Source: Olavius algarvensis associated proteobacterium Delta 3 (GTDB lineage: Bacteria > Desulfobacterota > Desulfobacteria > Desulfobacterales > CAFBRK01). From it: DNA of 64,000 nucleotides. The notes under the pieces were generated by a model that was not told the origin of the DNA, made no database searches, and saw nothing but the letters and a program-made list of their open reading frames with translations. The DNA is taken from assembly GCA_903231505.1 (NCBI GenBank), contig CAFBRK010000133.1, positions 1-64,000 on the forward strand, in the 5' to 3' direction. Both the position numbers and the translations under genes were made by a program. Position 1 is the stretch's first letter. Every line of letters starts with the position of its first letter. Of the stretch, positions 45,764-54,482 are shown piece by piece.

Positions 45764-45990
45764 CTGCTGCAGGTGAAGGCTCTTTTTCAGATCGGTAAGT
45801 GGATTCGAGATGAGGGTGCCCCAAACCTGAACGGGCCTGAAGCCGTTTCAAGATACATGATCGATCAAGGACGCATGAACGGATATAGGTGCTACAGATG
45901 CTTTTACTTGCGTTGAGCCGCCAAAGGGGGCTAACTGTGGCACAAGTGGAATACACGTGCGCATGGACCTGACGGTCCTGAAAGGGTGGT

Positions 45991-47565
45991 ATGCCAGTGG
46001 GTCGCAAAAACGAAAAAAAAATCCGGAATTTAATACTGGTATTCGGAGATCAGCTCGATGCCGGTTCGGCGGCTTTCGACGGGTTCGACGCGGGTGAGGA
46101 CGCGGTAGTGATGATGGAGGTAAAGAAAGAAGCAACCTATGTTCCCCAGCACAAGATCCGAATCGCGCTCTTCTTTTCCGCCATGCGCCATTTCGCGGAC
46201 GATCTGAAAGAGCGCGGCTATACCGTTTATTATGCCATGCTCGATGACCCCAACAACCGGGGCAGCTTCGGAGCGGAGATCACAAGATGGGTGAACAAAA
46301 CGCGGCCCGAGTGCCTGATCTGCGTCCGGCCCGGTGACTTCCGTGTCCTGGAGAGCGTTCAAAAAGCTGCAAAAAGAGTGGATTGTAAGCTCGAAGTGAG
46401 GCCGGACCGCCATTTTATGTCGACCATCGATGACTTCAAGAATTTTGCTAAGGGCCGCAAATCTCTTATCCTGGAAACATTCTACCGGAAAATGCGGCGG
46501 GATCACGATATTTTGATGACGGGCAAGGATCCTGTCGGCGGGCAATGGAACTTCGACAAGGACAATCGCGGCGTCTTCGGCAAAAAGGGGCCCCCGAAAA
46601 TCAAGGCGCCCCGCTCCTTTCGTCCCGATCCGACCACACGGGACGTCATGAAACTCGTGGAGCGGGCATTTCCGGACAGCCCGGGGCGGCTCGATAATTT
46701 CGATTACCCGGTCACCCGCAAGCAGGCTCTTGCCGCCTTGAAAGATTTTGTAACGCATCGACTCACGCATTTCGGCACCTATCAGGATGCGATGGTGACC
46801 GATCATCCCTACTTGTATCATTCCCGGCTGTCCTGCGTTCTCAACCTGCACCTGCTCGACCCCCGAAAGACCATCGACGATGCGGTCGGTGCTTACCGGG
46901 ACAAGAACGCCCCGATCAATTCCGTGGAGGGCTTTGTCCGGCAGATACTCGGCTGGCGGGAGTTTGTTCGGGGCGTCTACTGGCTCAAGATGCCCGAATA
47001 CGCGGAGATGAACGCGCTGGAAGCAGACCTGCCGATGCCGGCATTCATGTGGACGGCGGAAACGGAGATGCACTGCATCCGCCAGTGCATCGAGCAGCTC
47101 ATCGATACTGCCTACGCCCATCATATCCAGCGCCTGATGGTCATGGGGCTGTTTTTGCTGCTGCTGGGCGTCCGGCCCTATGAAGTGCACCAATGGCATC
47201 TTTCCATGTATGCGGATGCCATCGATTGGGTTTCCCTGCCGAATGTGCTCGGGATGAGCCAGTACGGCGACGGCGGGATCATCGGGACCAAGCCGTATTC
47301 CGCCACCGGCAACTACATCAACAAGATGAGCAACTATTGCCCGGACTGCATCTATGATTACAAAACATCGATCGGGGACAACGCCTGCCCGTTTACCACA
47401 CTTTACTGGGATTTCCTGGCGAGAAACCGGAAGCGGTTGAGTAACAATCCACGGATGGGATTGCAGCTCCGCAACCTGGCTCGTAAGAGCGATTCGGGTC
47501 TGAAAAAAATCAGAAAGGCGGCCGATCGCCTGAAACGCGATCTGACCCGGAACACCTATCTGTGA
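45991..47565 (+). CDS. FeS-type bacterial cryptochrome/photolyase (FeS-BCP)
   Basis: A 524-aa flavoprotein of the iron-sulfur photolyase branch (Agrobacterium PhrB type), which repairs (6-4) photoproducts. It starts LILVFGDQLD, as the family does. The FAD region includes HFGTYQDAMV, LSCVLNLHLLDP and VEGFVRQILGWREFVRGVYW. Cysteines that can bind the 4Fe-4S cluster are seen in MHCIRQC, in NYCPDC and in NACPF, matching the four known ligands. AAAGGGTGGT precedes the ATG. A light-repair enzyme is notable in a presumed strict anaerobe. It stands alone. Confidence 0.93.
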   Translation: MPVGRKNEKKIRNLILVFGDQLDAGSAAFDGFDAGEDAVVMMEVKKEATYVPQHKIRIALFFSAMRHFADDLKERGYTVYYAMLDDPNNRGSFGAEITRWVNKTRPECLICVRPGDFRVLESVQKAAKRVDCKLEVRPDRHFMSTIDDFKNFAKGRKSLILETFYRKMRRDHDILMTGKDPVGGQWNFDKDNRGVFGKKGPPKIKAPRSFRPDPTTRDVMKLVERAFPDSPGRLDNFDYPVTRKQALAALKDFVTHRLTHFGTYQDAMVTDHPYLYHSRLSCVLNLHLLDPRKTIDDAVGAYRDKNAPINSVEGFVRQILGWREFVRGVYWLKMPEYAEMNALEADLPMPAFMWTAETEMHCIRQCIEQLIDTAYAHHIQRLMVMGLFLLLLGVRPYEVHQWHLSMYADAIDWVSLPNVLGMSQYGDGGIIGTKPYSATGNYINKMSNYCPDCIYDYKTSIGDNACPFTTLYWDFLARNRKRLSNNPRMGLQLRNLARKSDSGLKKIRKAADRLKRDLTRNTYL

Positions 47566-47747
47566 GTAGGTCATTCCGCCATCCCTTTTATGGGCCCCTG
47601 ACATTTGACGACGCCGATCTATTTTGTATAGAGAGGGAGAGCGGCCGGGAATGCTTCTGATGCTTCCGGCCGGCTCGAGTTCTTTGCCGAGGGGCCGAAT
47701 GCAGGGGCATGCGGCTTGACACATGTGACGTCACTCAAGGTGAAACC

Positions 47748-48131
47748 ATGCCAAGGGACACAGATCGATCAGACAAAGACAGACTGCACCGGATCGCAGA
47801 GGAGGCACGGCGCAACCGTCAGCGACGGGAGCAGGGGTACCGGGAGAAAGCGCTCAAGATCTATCCCCGGGTCTGTGCGCGGTGCGGACGCGATTTCCAG
47901 GGGAAAAAACTTCGTGAGCTCACGGTCCATCATAAGGACCACAACCACGACAACAATCCGCCCGACGGCAGCAACTGGGAGCTGCTGTGCATCTACTGCC
48001 ACGACAATGAACATTCGCGATATCTGGATCAGGAAGGGTATGACGAGGAAGCGCCGGGCAGCGAGCCGAAACCAATCGGAACCCATAGACCCTTTGCCGA
48101 TCTCGACGCCTTGTTGAAGAATCGTAAATAA
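47748..48131 (+). CDS. YajD-type HNH nuclease
   Basis: A 127-aa protein of the YajD family. The HNH fold has two zinc knuckles, CARCGRDF and CIYCHDNEH, with the catalytic ELTVHHKDHNHDNNP box. The N-terminus is a charged helix (RLHRIAEEARRNRQRREQGY). The ATG at 47748 is preferred to one at 47709, because AAGGTG lies 6 nt upstream and the family begins near here. Its role in vivo is not known. Confidence 0.9.
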   Translation: MPRDTDRSDKDRLHRIAEEARRNRQRREQGYREKALKIYPRVCARCGRDFQGKKLRELTVHHKDHNHDNNPPDGSNWELLCIYCHDNEHSRYLDQEGYDEEAPGSEPKPIGTHRPFADLDALLKNRK

Positions 48132-48530
48132 TTGATTAAATTATCTAAAAATCTATATACGATGTGCTGCCCAAAGGGAAAAACAGGGGATAGTTCATAG
48201 CCCACATGTTGCCCTTGACGTGAAACCACCCAAGCCCCAAGCTCGAAAAGCGACCTGCGGGGTCGTAGCTTTTTTTTGAGCGAAGCCCCAAGCCTGAAGC
48301 CTTGGCGAAGATGGGCGACGTAAGCCCCAAGCCGCTAATCGGGAGCATCGCCGAAGCACTGGGCTGAGCATCTTTTTGATTTCCGCCAATCTCAACGAAC
48401 ATCAGAAAAAGATTCACACCCTCTGTGTCCTCCGTGTCCTGCCTGTCCTGGGCAAGCGCAGCGCGTCGAAGGAAGCACAGTCGAAGGGAGTGAGCCAGGC
48501 GGGCGGTTGGTAAATATCAGGATGAGGAAA
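48132..48530. other. Spacer of GCCCCAAG-type repeat words
   Basis: No gene is supported. Between about 48228 and 48370 the words AAGCCCCAAGC, GCGACCTGCGG and GAAGCCTTGGCGAAG recur in both orientations, followed by CTCTGTGTCCTCCGTGTCC near 48420 and GTCGAAGGAAGC near 48465. Confidence 0.45.
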
Positions 48531-48716
48531 TCAGGAAGCCGATCTGGGGCCTGCGAACAGCCACAGCACAAATCCGACGAAGGGAAATACCAGGATAAAG
48601 ACAATCCAAAACACCTTCTTTCCGGTGGTCGTATTGCTCTGAAATGTACTGACAATCGCCCAGATATTGGCGATCAGAATGATCAGGCCGAAGAAGCCGA
48701 CTTCAAGTCCTAGCAT
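48531..48716 (-). CDS. Small membrane protein with PLDc_N-type domain
   Basis: A 61-aa, two-helix protein: helix 1 FFGLIILIANIWAIV, a short polar loop with GKKVFW, and helix 2 IVFILVFPFVGFVLWLFAGPR. This is the module found at the N-terminus of cardiolipin synthases (PLDc_N), here without the enzyme. Such free-standing copies are widespread and uncharacterised. It is convergent with nothing nearby and may be monocistronic. Confidence 0.8.
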   Translation of the reverse strand: MLGLEVGFFGLIILIANIWAIVSTFQSNTTTGKKVFWIVFILVFPFVGFVLWLFAGPRSAS

Positions 48717-48898
48717 TCTGCACTCCTGGTTGTGATGTGATTCAGAATTGTTAGATTTACACGTGTGAGCGAATGTTGTCCAGTATCGATTGACATGGTT
48801 GCCCGCTTTAGCAGAGGGAGCGGGTGGTATATTTTCAGCAGTAAATTAAACCCTGAGAACTCCTGGAGCTCTGTGAGGGAATGCAAAAAGGTGACCCC

Positions 48899-49312
48899 AT
48901 GACCATAGATAGATCCAAGCGTCTGATAATCATCGCGCTGATTCTTCTTGTCGGTGTCGGCTGGTATCCATCGGTGGTGGCCGGGAACACATTGATGATG
49001 AGCGTAGAGGACCTCAAGGACAGGATCGGCGATCCGGACACCATGGTCCTGGATGTCAGGACCGGATCTGACTGGTCAGCCAGCAACCGGAAAATAAAAG
49101 GCGCCCTTCGGTTCGATCCCAATAAGTTCAGTTCCTGGGCGGGAATTCTGCCCAAAGGCAAGACGATTGTATTTTACTGAGCGTGACCCAATGAAGAAAC
49201 CAGTGCCAGTATGGCACGGCAATTGAGGTACAGAGGTTACACCGACGTATATGCTCTCTACGGCGGATGGCAGGGATGGGTCGCGGCCGGATTCCCCGAT
49301 GAACCGAAGTAG
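48899..49312 (+). CDS. Exported rhodanese-like protein with two selenocysteines (UGA94 and UGA96)
   Basis: A 137-codon frame with an N-terminal signal peptide or anchor (RLIIIALILLVGVGWYPSVVAG) and a rhodanese domain (VLDVRTGSDWSA ... TDVYALYGGWQGWVAAGFP). The frame is interrupted only by TGA at 49178-49180 and at 49184-49186, in the loop IVFY-U-A-U-PNEETSA. In homologs this loop reads YCxCPNE, so both TGA codons sit at Cys positions, the first being the catalytic Cys. A bSECIS-like hairpin follows at 49203. No frame change is needed and the sequence after the TGA codons is fully rhodanese-like. The start at 48899 has AAGGTG 6 nt upstream. Ordinary translation would end at residue 93. Two nonsense mutations cannot be excluded. 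Confidence 0.85.
49203..49217 (+). promoter_or_regulatory. Candidate bSECIS hairpin
   Basis: GTGCC-AGTAT-GGCAC: a perfect 5-bp stem with a 5-nt loop whose second base is G, as in bacterial SECIS elements. The stem begins 16 nt after the second TGA and 22 nt after the first, so the loop lies within the known 16-37 nt window. Confidence 0.65.
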
Positions 49313-50020
49313 ACGGCTGTTTGCACCGTCGGCCTGTTACCGGTCATCCCCTGACATCGGGTCACACAATCGATCTGAGACGGGTTGTCCATCCCCTGGA
49401 GTCAGCCGCTGATTATCCTGCCTGTCCTGAGTCCCGCCCTGGCGGGATCGAAGGAAGCACCGTCGAAGGGTGCGGGCAAAGCGGACGGGTGGCAGGAATT
49501 CGCGGGTATCGGCGCCCGTCAACGGCTGAAAAAGGCGGTGTGCCCTCCGGGAGCGCCGTGGGATAATACTTCCCCGCGATGTGTACGTCCCCTTTCAGGC
49601 ACCGCCCGGGTGCGCTTGCCATTGACTCGAACCGCCGCACCGTGTAGGGTCAATCCCCAAGTGGCCGCCCCCTGCCGGTGTGGCCCCATCTCCATGCCCG
49701 ACGATACCCATTCGTCCGTTGAAACGCCCATGGCGTCAATATGTTTCCCGGCGCCTCCCGCATGGAGCGACTGCTCACGTAAACTGCCGTGTCACAACAG
49801 ATGGCGTCGTTCGAGGCCGTTCGGTTTCAGATGACAAGGCCCTGAGTCCTTCCCATCGGGTTCACCCCCGGGGAGGACGCCGCCGGACGCCCATCCAAAA
49901 AGAACCGCTGTGGGATGAGCATTGGCGAATCGTGTCAATGTTCTATGTAAACTCTCAACGCTGTTTCCGTGGAACCACCCGCTGAAAAGATTCATGCACT
50001 GCTGGGGCTAAAGGGATTCG
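49313..50020. other. 700-nt region without a convincing gene
   Basis: Several open frames exist, but none resembles a known family or has a good ribosome site. It contains TGTCCTGAGTCCCGCCCTGG and GATCGAAGGAAGCACC near 49426-49460, a variant of the dispersed CCTGAGCCTGTCGAAGG repeat. The promoter of the Liv-type locus should lie near the right end but was not identified. Confidence 0.4.
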
Positions 50021-50887
50021 ATGTCGATTCTCGTCATCATGTCAATGCTCAACGGGCTGACACTGGCAGCTCTGTTGTTCATCACGGCCAGCGGGCTGAC
50101 GCTGTCGTTCAGCCTGATGCGCGTCGTAAACCTGACCCATGGCGCGCTCTACATGGCCGGGGGCTTCATCGGCATGTCCGTGGTGAAGGTCACCGGGAGC
50201 TGGCTCCTGGCCATGCTGTCCGGCGGCGGTGCCATGGCTGTCGTGGCCCTGCTGGAAGAAAGGTTCCTGCTGCGGCGGGCCCGTGGTGACGACCTCAGGG
50301 AGACCCTGATATCCCTGTCCGTGGCCATCATCATCGGCGACCTGGTCCTCGTCATCTGGGGGGGGTATCCCAAATCGATCGCCATTCCCCCGTTGCTGAG
50401 CGGCGTCTGGACCATACCGGTGATCGACATGGTCTATCCCGTATTTCGAATTTTTATGCTGGGATTGGCCATATTTATTATCGTCGCCCTGTGGCTCTTT
50501 CTGACGAAAACCAACCTGGGGATCACCATCCGGGCCGGCGTCGACAACTTCGATATGGTGTCTTCCTTGGGCATCAACGTCCGCCGTCTGTTTACCTTCG
50601 TGTTTGGCCTGTCCGGATTTTTAGCCGGTGTCGCCGGTGTCCTGGGCGGAACTTCCCTGATGCTGGTGGTGGGTGAAGACTGGCGCATTCTCACGTTAAC
50701 GCTCATCGTGATCATCATCGGAGGTATGGGCAGTCTGGGGGGCACCATCGTGGGTGCGCTGATCACCGGTTTGGTTTACAGTTTTGCAACCGCCTACATT
50801 CCTGAATTTTCGCTGTTCATACTGTTTTTACCCGTTGCCATTATCCTTTCCATCCGCCCCCAGGGGCTGTTTGGAACAAAGGCCTGA
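50021..50887 (+). CDS. livH: Branched-chain amino acid-type ABC permease LivH
   Basis: A 288-aa membrane permease of the Liv (HAAT) importer family with about eight helices. Family motifs include FITASGLTLSFSLMRVVNLTHGALYMAGGF, GVDNFDMVSSLGINVRRLF and GGMGSLGGTIVGALITGLV. AAAGGGA precedes the ATG. livM begins 4 nt after its stop. Transported compounds in this family include amino acids, urea, amides and aromatic acids; the downstream genes suggest something other than a simple amino acid. Confidence 0.94.
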   Translation: MSILVIMSMLNGLTLAALLFITASGLTLSFSLMRVVNLTHGALYMAGGFIGMSVVKVTGSWLLAMLSGGGAMAVVALLEERFLLRRARGDDLRETLISLSVAIIIGDLVLVIWGGYPKSIAIPPLLSGVWTIPVIDMVYPVFRIFMLGLAIFIIVALWLFLTKTNLGITIRAGVDNFDMVSSLGINVRRLFTFVFGLSGFLAGVAGVLGGTSLMLVVGEDWRILTLTLIVIIIGGMGSLGGTIVGALITGLVYSFATAYIPEFSLFILFLPVAIILSIRPQGLFGTKA

Positions 50888-50891
50888 CCCG

Positions 50892-51881
50892 ATGCCGTTT
50901 CCTCGGATACAGCGATCCGTCGTCCTCCTGTCGTTGCTGGCGCTGCTTGTCGCCGTACCCTGGATTGCCTCGGACTATTTTGTCATGATGTGCATCCGCG
51001 TCATGTATTTCGGAATGCTGACGCTGAGCCTGTGCTATCTGGCGGGCGAGCTGGGTGTCGTGTCGTTGATGCAGGCGTCGTTTTTCGGTATAGCAGGGTA
51101 CTTCATCGCCATCCTGCAGACCCGCTACCAGATTCCATTTCCCATACCGCCCCTGGTGGGCATCGGGGTGGCGGTCTTGTTTGCCGCCGTGGCAGGGCTT
51201 CTGGTGATTCGCGCCTAGGGCATCTACTTTTTGATGCTGACACTTGTGCTGGGTCAGCTTGTCTGGGCGCTGGCGAGCCAGTGGGCGTCCGTCACCAGGG
51301 GAGATTCGGGCATTACCGATATCTTCGCTCCGGTGATATTCGGAATTTCAACGGAAACGTCCAAAGGGGCCTTCTATCTCTTTGAGTTGTTCTTTTTTTG
51401 CGGTGTGGTTTATTTTCTGTGGGCATTGAAACGGTCGCCATTCGGGCTGATGCTGCGGGGCGTTCGCGACAGCGAGAGCCGGATGGCGATGCTCGGCTAC
51501 CCGGTTGCCCTTGTGCGGTACCTGGCGTTTATCTTTGCAGCGTTCGTGGCCTCTGTCGGGGGCGTGTTTTTTGCCTATTTTACCGGACTGATCAATCCCC
51601 ACTCCGTCTCGCTGACCACGAACGTCGAAACCTTGCTTTCAGGGATCCTGGGAGGCATCCAGACCCTGTTCGGGGCGATCCTGGGAACCGCCATTCTCAA
51701 AATTCTCGACGTGGTTCTGAGCGGCATCACCCAGCGTTACCTGCTGATTATGGGCGTCCTGTTCCTGATCGTGGTCATGTTCGCACCCCGGGGGGCTGCA
51801 GGTGCCTTGATGCGCCTGTGGGACAGCATCTTTTCGCGCGCATCGGGGAGCAGGATCCCCTCCGGGGAGCGCCGGCGGTGA
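50892..51881 (+). pseudogene. livM: ABC permease LivM interrupted by an in-frame TAG
   Basis: The second Liv permease, 329 codons. The frame is uninterrupted apart from TAG at codon 109 (51216-51218), in the sequence LLVIRA-stop-GIYFLMLTLVLGQ, a conserved part of the family where Arg, Ser or Lys is usual. After the stop the family sequence continues in the same frame (RGVRDSESRMAMLGYPV, LSGILGGIQTLFGAILGT). The cause is a nonsense mutation, a sequence error or, less likely, amber read-through. Other genes here (nuoN, csoR) end in TAG, so TAG is an ordinary stop in this genome. The ATG at 50892 follows the livH stop closely. Confidence 0.85.
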
Positions 51882-51889
51882 TATTGTTA

Positions 51890-52125
51890 GGGTTCAAGGA
51901 GTCAAGGATTCAAGGATCCAAGTGAAATGCTAAAGAATTCAGCAGCAGGGGACTTAGGATTCATTGCAAATGGTGACATAAGTGCAGAAAAACGAGACAT
52001 AGCAGAAATCGAACGAGTGCTTAAAGCACCATTAAATCGTTGGAAAACGAAGAATTGTCGCATCAGGAGCCTCTGGAGGTGGGTAAGCTCTCGAACCCTT
52101 GACCCCTCGAATCCTTGAACCCTTT
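51890..52125. repeat. Inverted tracts of TTCAAGGAGTCAAGG type enclosing ~150 nt
   Basis: GGGTTCAAGGAGTCAAGGAT at 51890-51910 and on to 51922 faces its near complement TCGAACCCTTGACCCCTCG and AATCCTTGAACCC near 52092-52122. The interior, about 170 nt, has a 63-codon frame with no recognised family. The layout is that of a MITE-like insertion between livM and the binding-protein gene. Confidence 0.6.
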
Positions 52126-52157
52126 TTCTTGACACCCAATAAAAAAGGAGACGTAAA

Positions 52158-53500
52158 ATGAAACGAAAAAAATGGATCGTAGCGATTACGGCGATTTTCT
52201 TTTTCATCGGGTCCATGGCCGGCACCGCGGCGGCGGTGGACGAGATCCGGATCGGCACCATCGGTCCGATCACGGGCTGGGCGACCATCTTCGGTCAAGG
52301 CTGCCTCAACGGCATCAAGCTGGCCCTCGATGAATACAACAACGAATTCAACGGTATTCCGATCAGGGTCTTCAGCGAGGATACCAAAGCCGACGTCGAG
52401 GTGATGCGGACCAAACTGGACTCGTTAAAGAATCGCGACAAGGTCCATTTGATCATCGGTCCGTCGCTGGGTCACGAGGGTATGGCGGCGGTGGATTGGG
52501 GCGCCCGAAACCCCCAGGTCCCCATGCTGATCGGTTATTCCGCCCCCGAAGACATCACCATGCGCAAGGCTACCAACAGTGTCATCCGTCCCGGCTGGAC
52601 CGGTGCCCAGGTGATTTTCAATTTTGGCCAGTACTGTGCCAAAGAGTTGGGCTACAAAAAAATTATCATCGTCGGGCAGGATTACTCCTATCCCTGGGAC
52701 CAGGCGGCCGGTTTCATCCGGGGTTTTCTGGAAAACGGCGGGGAGAAGGTGGAACGGATCTGGCATCCGGTGGAAGCTGTCGACTTCAGCTCGATCATGG
52801 CAAAACTGATGGGCATGTCCAGGGAGTACGATGCTGTCCTGAATAATTCCGGTGGGGCCCAGGTGGTGGCGTTCTTCAAACAGTGGAAACAGTTCGGGCT
52901 CGACAAGGTCTATCCCCAGATCCTGGGTCAAGCCAATGTGCCCATCGTCTCGATGCTTTCCGAACTCGGGGATTCCGCCCTGGGCGTGTATTCTTCCCTG
53001 CACTACTACGACGGCAACCCGTCACAGGCGAACCAGATGTTCCGGGAAAACTTCAAAAAGAAGTACGGACACTACCCCGACGTGATCGCTGTCCAGGGAT
53101 ACGATGCCGTGCATGTCGCCTTTAAAGCCATGAAGGCCATCAACGGGCAGGTGGATAATCCCGAAAAGTTCATCGCCGCCCTGCGCAAGGTACAGCTGGT
53201 GTCGCCGAATCTCCACGGGGCCCGTTTTATTTCGATACATTCGCCAACCCGGTACAGAATATCTACATCAAACAAGTGGTTAAAAAGGACGGCCGGCTGA
53301 TGAACATCGCCGTGAAAACCTACACCAATGTCTCCCAGTTCGGACCCTATGCCGATATGGCGGAAAAGTACATGGCGGCCCCGGCCACGACCCGTTCCTA
53401 CCCGCCCGGGGACAGGGCCTCCTATTTCAGGGAGATCGAAACGTACTTCGGCAAGGACTATGTCGAAAAACTGAATAGAAACGGAGGCTGGGTCGACTGA
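52158..53500 (+). pseudogene. ABC substrate-binding protein (LivK-like), frameshifted near its 3' end
   Basis: The periplasmic receptor of the Liv-type importer. It has a signal peptide (WIVAITAIFFFIGSMAGTAAA) and the type I periplasmic fold (IRIGTIGPITGWATIFGQGCLNGIKLALDEYNNE). The frame changes near 53210-53230, in a GGGG-CCC-TTTT homopolymer stretch: the first frame ends at 53300, while family-like sequence (YFDTFANPVQNIYIKQVV, then KDGRLMNIAVKTYTN) continues in another frame to 53500. The offset equals one missing or two extra bases. Only the last 75-95 residues are affected. A sequencing error in the homopolymer is plausible. Confidence 0.85.
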
Positions 53501-53502
53501 GA

Positions 53503-53642
53503 AAGCATCTCAAAAAAGTCTTTTCGCCCGATATCCGTGTTGAACCCTCGACGCAACTCCCCAACATAAGCGAAAATGCCTGGGGGTTGCGTCCCGGGTT
53601 CGCCTTGATCTCGAGCACGAATCCAATTTTTGAGATACTTCC
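53503..53642. repeat. Inverted-repeat element with ATCTCAAAAA arms
   Basis: ATCTCAAAAAAG (near 53507) faces CAATTTTTGAGAT (near 53625), and GTTGAACCCTCGACGCAACTCCC faces GGGGGTTGCGTCCCGGGTTC (53542-53605), forming a long imperfect hairpin of about 140 nt between the binding protein and livG. No gene is inside. Confidence 0.6.
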
Positions 53643-53712
53643 CAATCTCCGGTGTCATCGCCCGGACATAAACCCAACACGAAACGGTCAGGTTACGACA
53701 GGGTTCGATCAC

Positions 53713-54471
53713 ATGCATGCGCTCGTTTTAGACAACGTCTCGAAGTCATTCGGCGGCATCGATGCGGTCAGTAATGTCGATCTTACCATTACGGTCGGCG
53801 AAAGCCGTGCATTGATCGGGCCCAATGGGGCCGGCAAGACGACCCTCTTTAACCTGGTTACCGGCGAAATCCCCGTGGATGAGGGAAGGGTCCTGCTCTT
53901 CGACAGGGACCTTACCCGTGAGCCCGTCCAAAAGCGGATTGCCTCGCAACTGGGCAGGACCTATCAGATGTCGAACCTGTTCGACCAGTTGACGGTTCAG
54001 GAGAATCTGTTTCTGGCATCCTGGCAGACGCGCCGGCGGAGGGCTTCCGTCATTGCCACGCTGTTCCGTTCATGGAGAAGATTCGAGAATCAGCGCCGCC
54101 ATATCGAAGCGATTGCCCGGCGGGTCGGCCTGGATGACAAGCTCACGGTGCCGGTCAATGAACTCTCCCATGGCGAACATCGCCAGCTGGAGCTGGGCAT
54201 CACCCTCGCCCACAAGCCCAGGATACTGCTGCTGGACGAACCCATGGCAGGACTTTCCGCAGCCGAGCGGGGATTTATGACCGAACTGATCATGGACCTG
54301 AAGCCCGAGATAACCGTGGTCATCATCGAGCACGACATCGACGTGGCCTTCAGTATCGGCGACCAGGTTTCGGTGCTGGACCACGGTACGATTGTTGCCG
54401 AGGGCACCCCCGAGCAGATCGTGGTCAATCAAAAGGTACAGGAGATTTACACCCTGAGCCGGCAAAACTGA
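53713..54471 (+). CDS. livG: ABC transporter ATP-binding protein LivG
   Basis: A 252-aa ATPase of the Liv importer. Walker A is GPNGAGKTT, the signature LSHGEHRQLE (a variant of LSGGQ) and Walker B ILLLDEPMAGL, with the H-loop in VVIIEHDIDVAF. The ATG at 53713 fits the family start (MHALVLDNVSKSFGG); an earlier ATG at 53587 lies in the repeat element. It is followed 11 nt later by the fused livF. Confidence 0.94.
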   Translation: MHALVLDNVSKSFGGIDAVSNVDLTITVGESRALIGPNGAGKTTLFNLVTGEIPVDEGRVLLFDRDLTREPVQKRIASQLGRTYQMSNLFDQLTVQENLFLASWQTRRRRASVIATLFRSWRRFENQRRHIEAIARRVGLDDKLTVPVNELSHGEHRQLELGITLAHKPRILLLDEPMAGLSAAERGFMTELIMDLKPEITVVIIEHDIDVAFSIGDQVSVLDHGTIVAEGTPEQIVVNQKVQEIYTLSRQN

Positions 54472-54482
54472 AGATTTCAGAC

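Noticed and set aside
45848..45850. Selenocysteine at the TGA upstream of the histidine kinase
   Set aside because: There is no Cys expectation at this position and I saw no SECIS-like hairpin just downstream; a nonsense mutation or non-coding sequence is simpler.
46030..47724. A 564-codon minus-strand frame opposite the photolyase
   Set aside because: The plus strand encodes a clear FeS-type photolyase; the antisense protein has no family features.
49385..49834. A 149-codon plus-strand frame before livH
   Set aside because: Pro/Arg/Cys-rich translation without domain, no ribosome site, and it includes dispersed repeat words.
51216..51218. Pyrrolysine at the livM amber codon
   Set aside because: No Pyl genes are in the window, the protein is not a methylamine methyltransferase, and TAG ends other genes here; kept only as a remote possibility.
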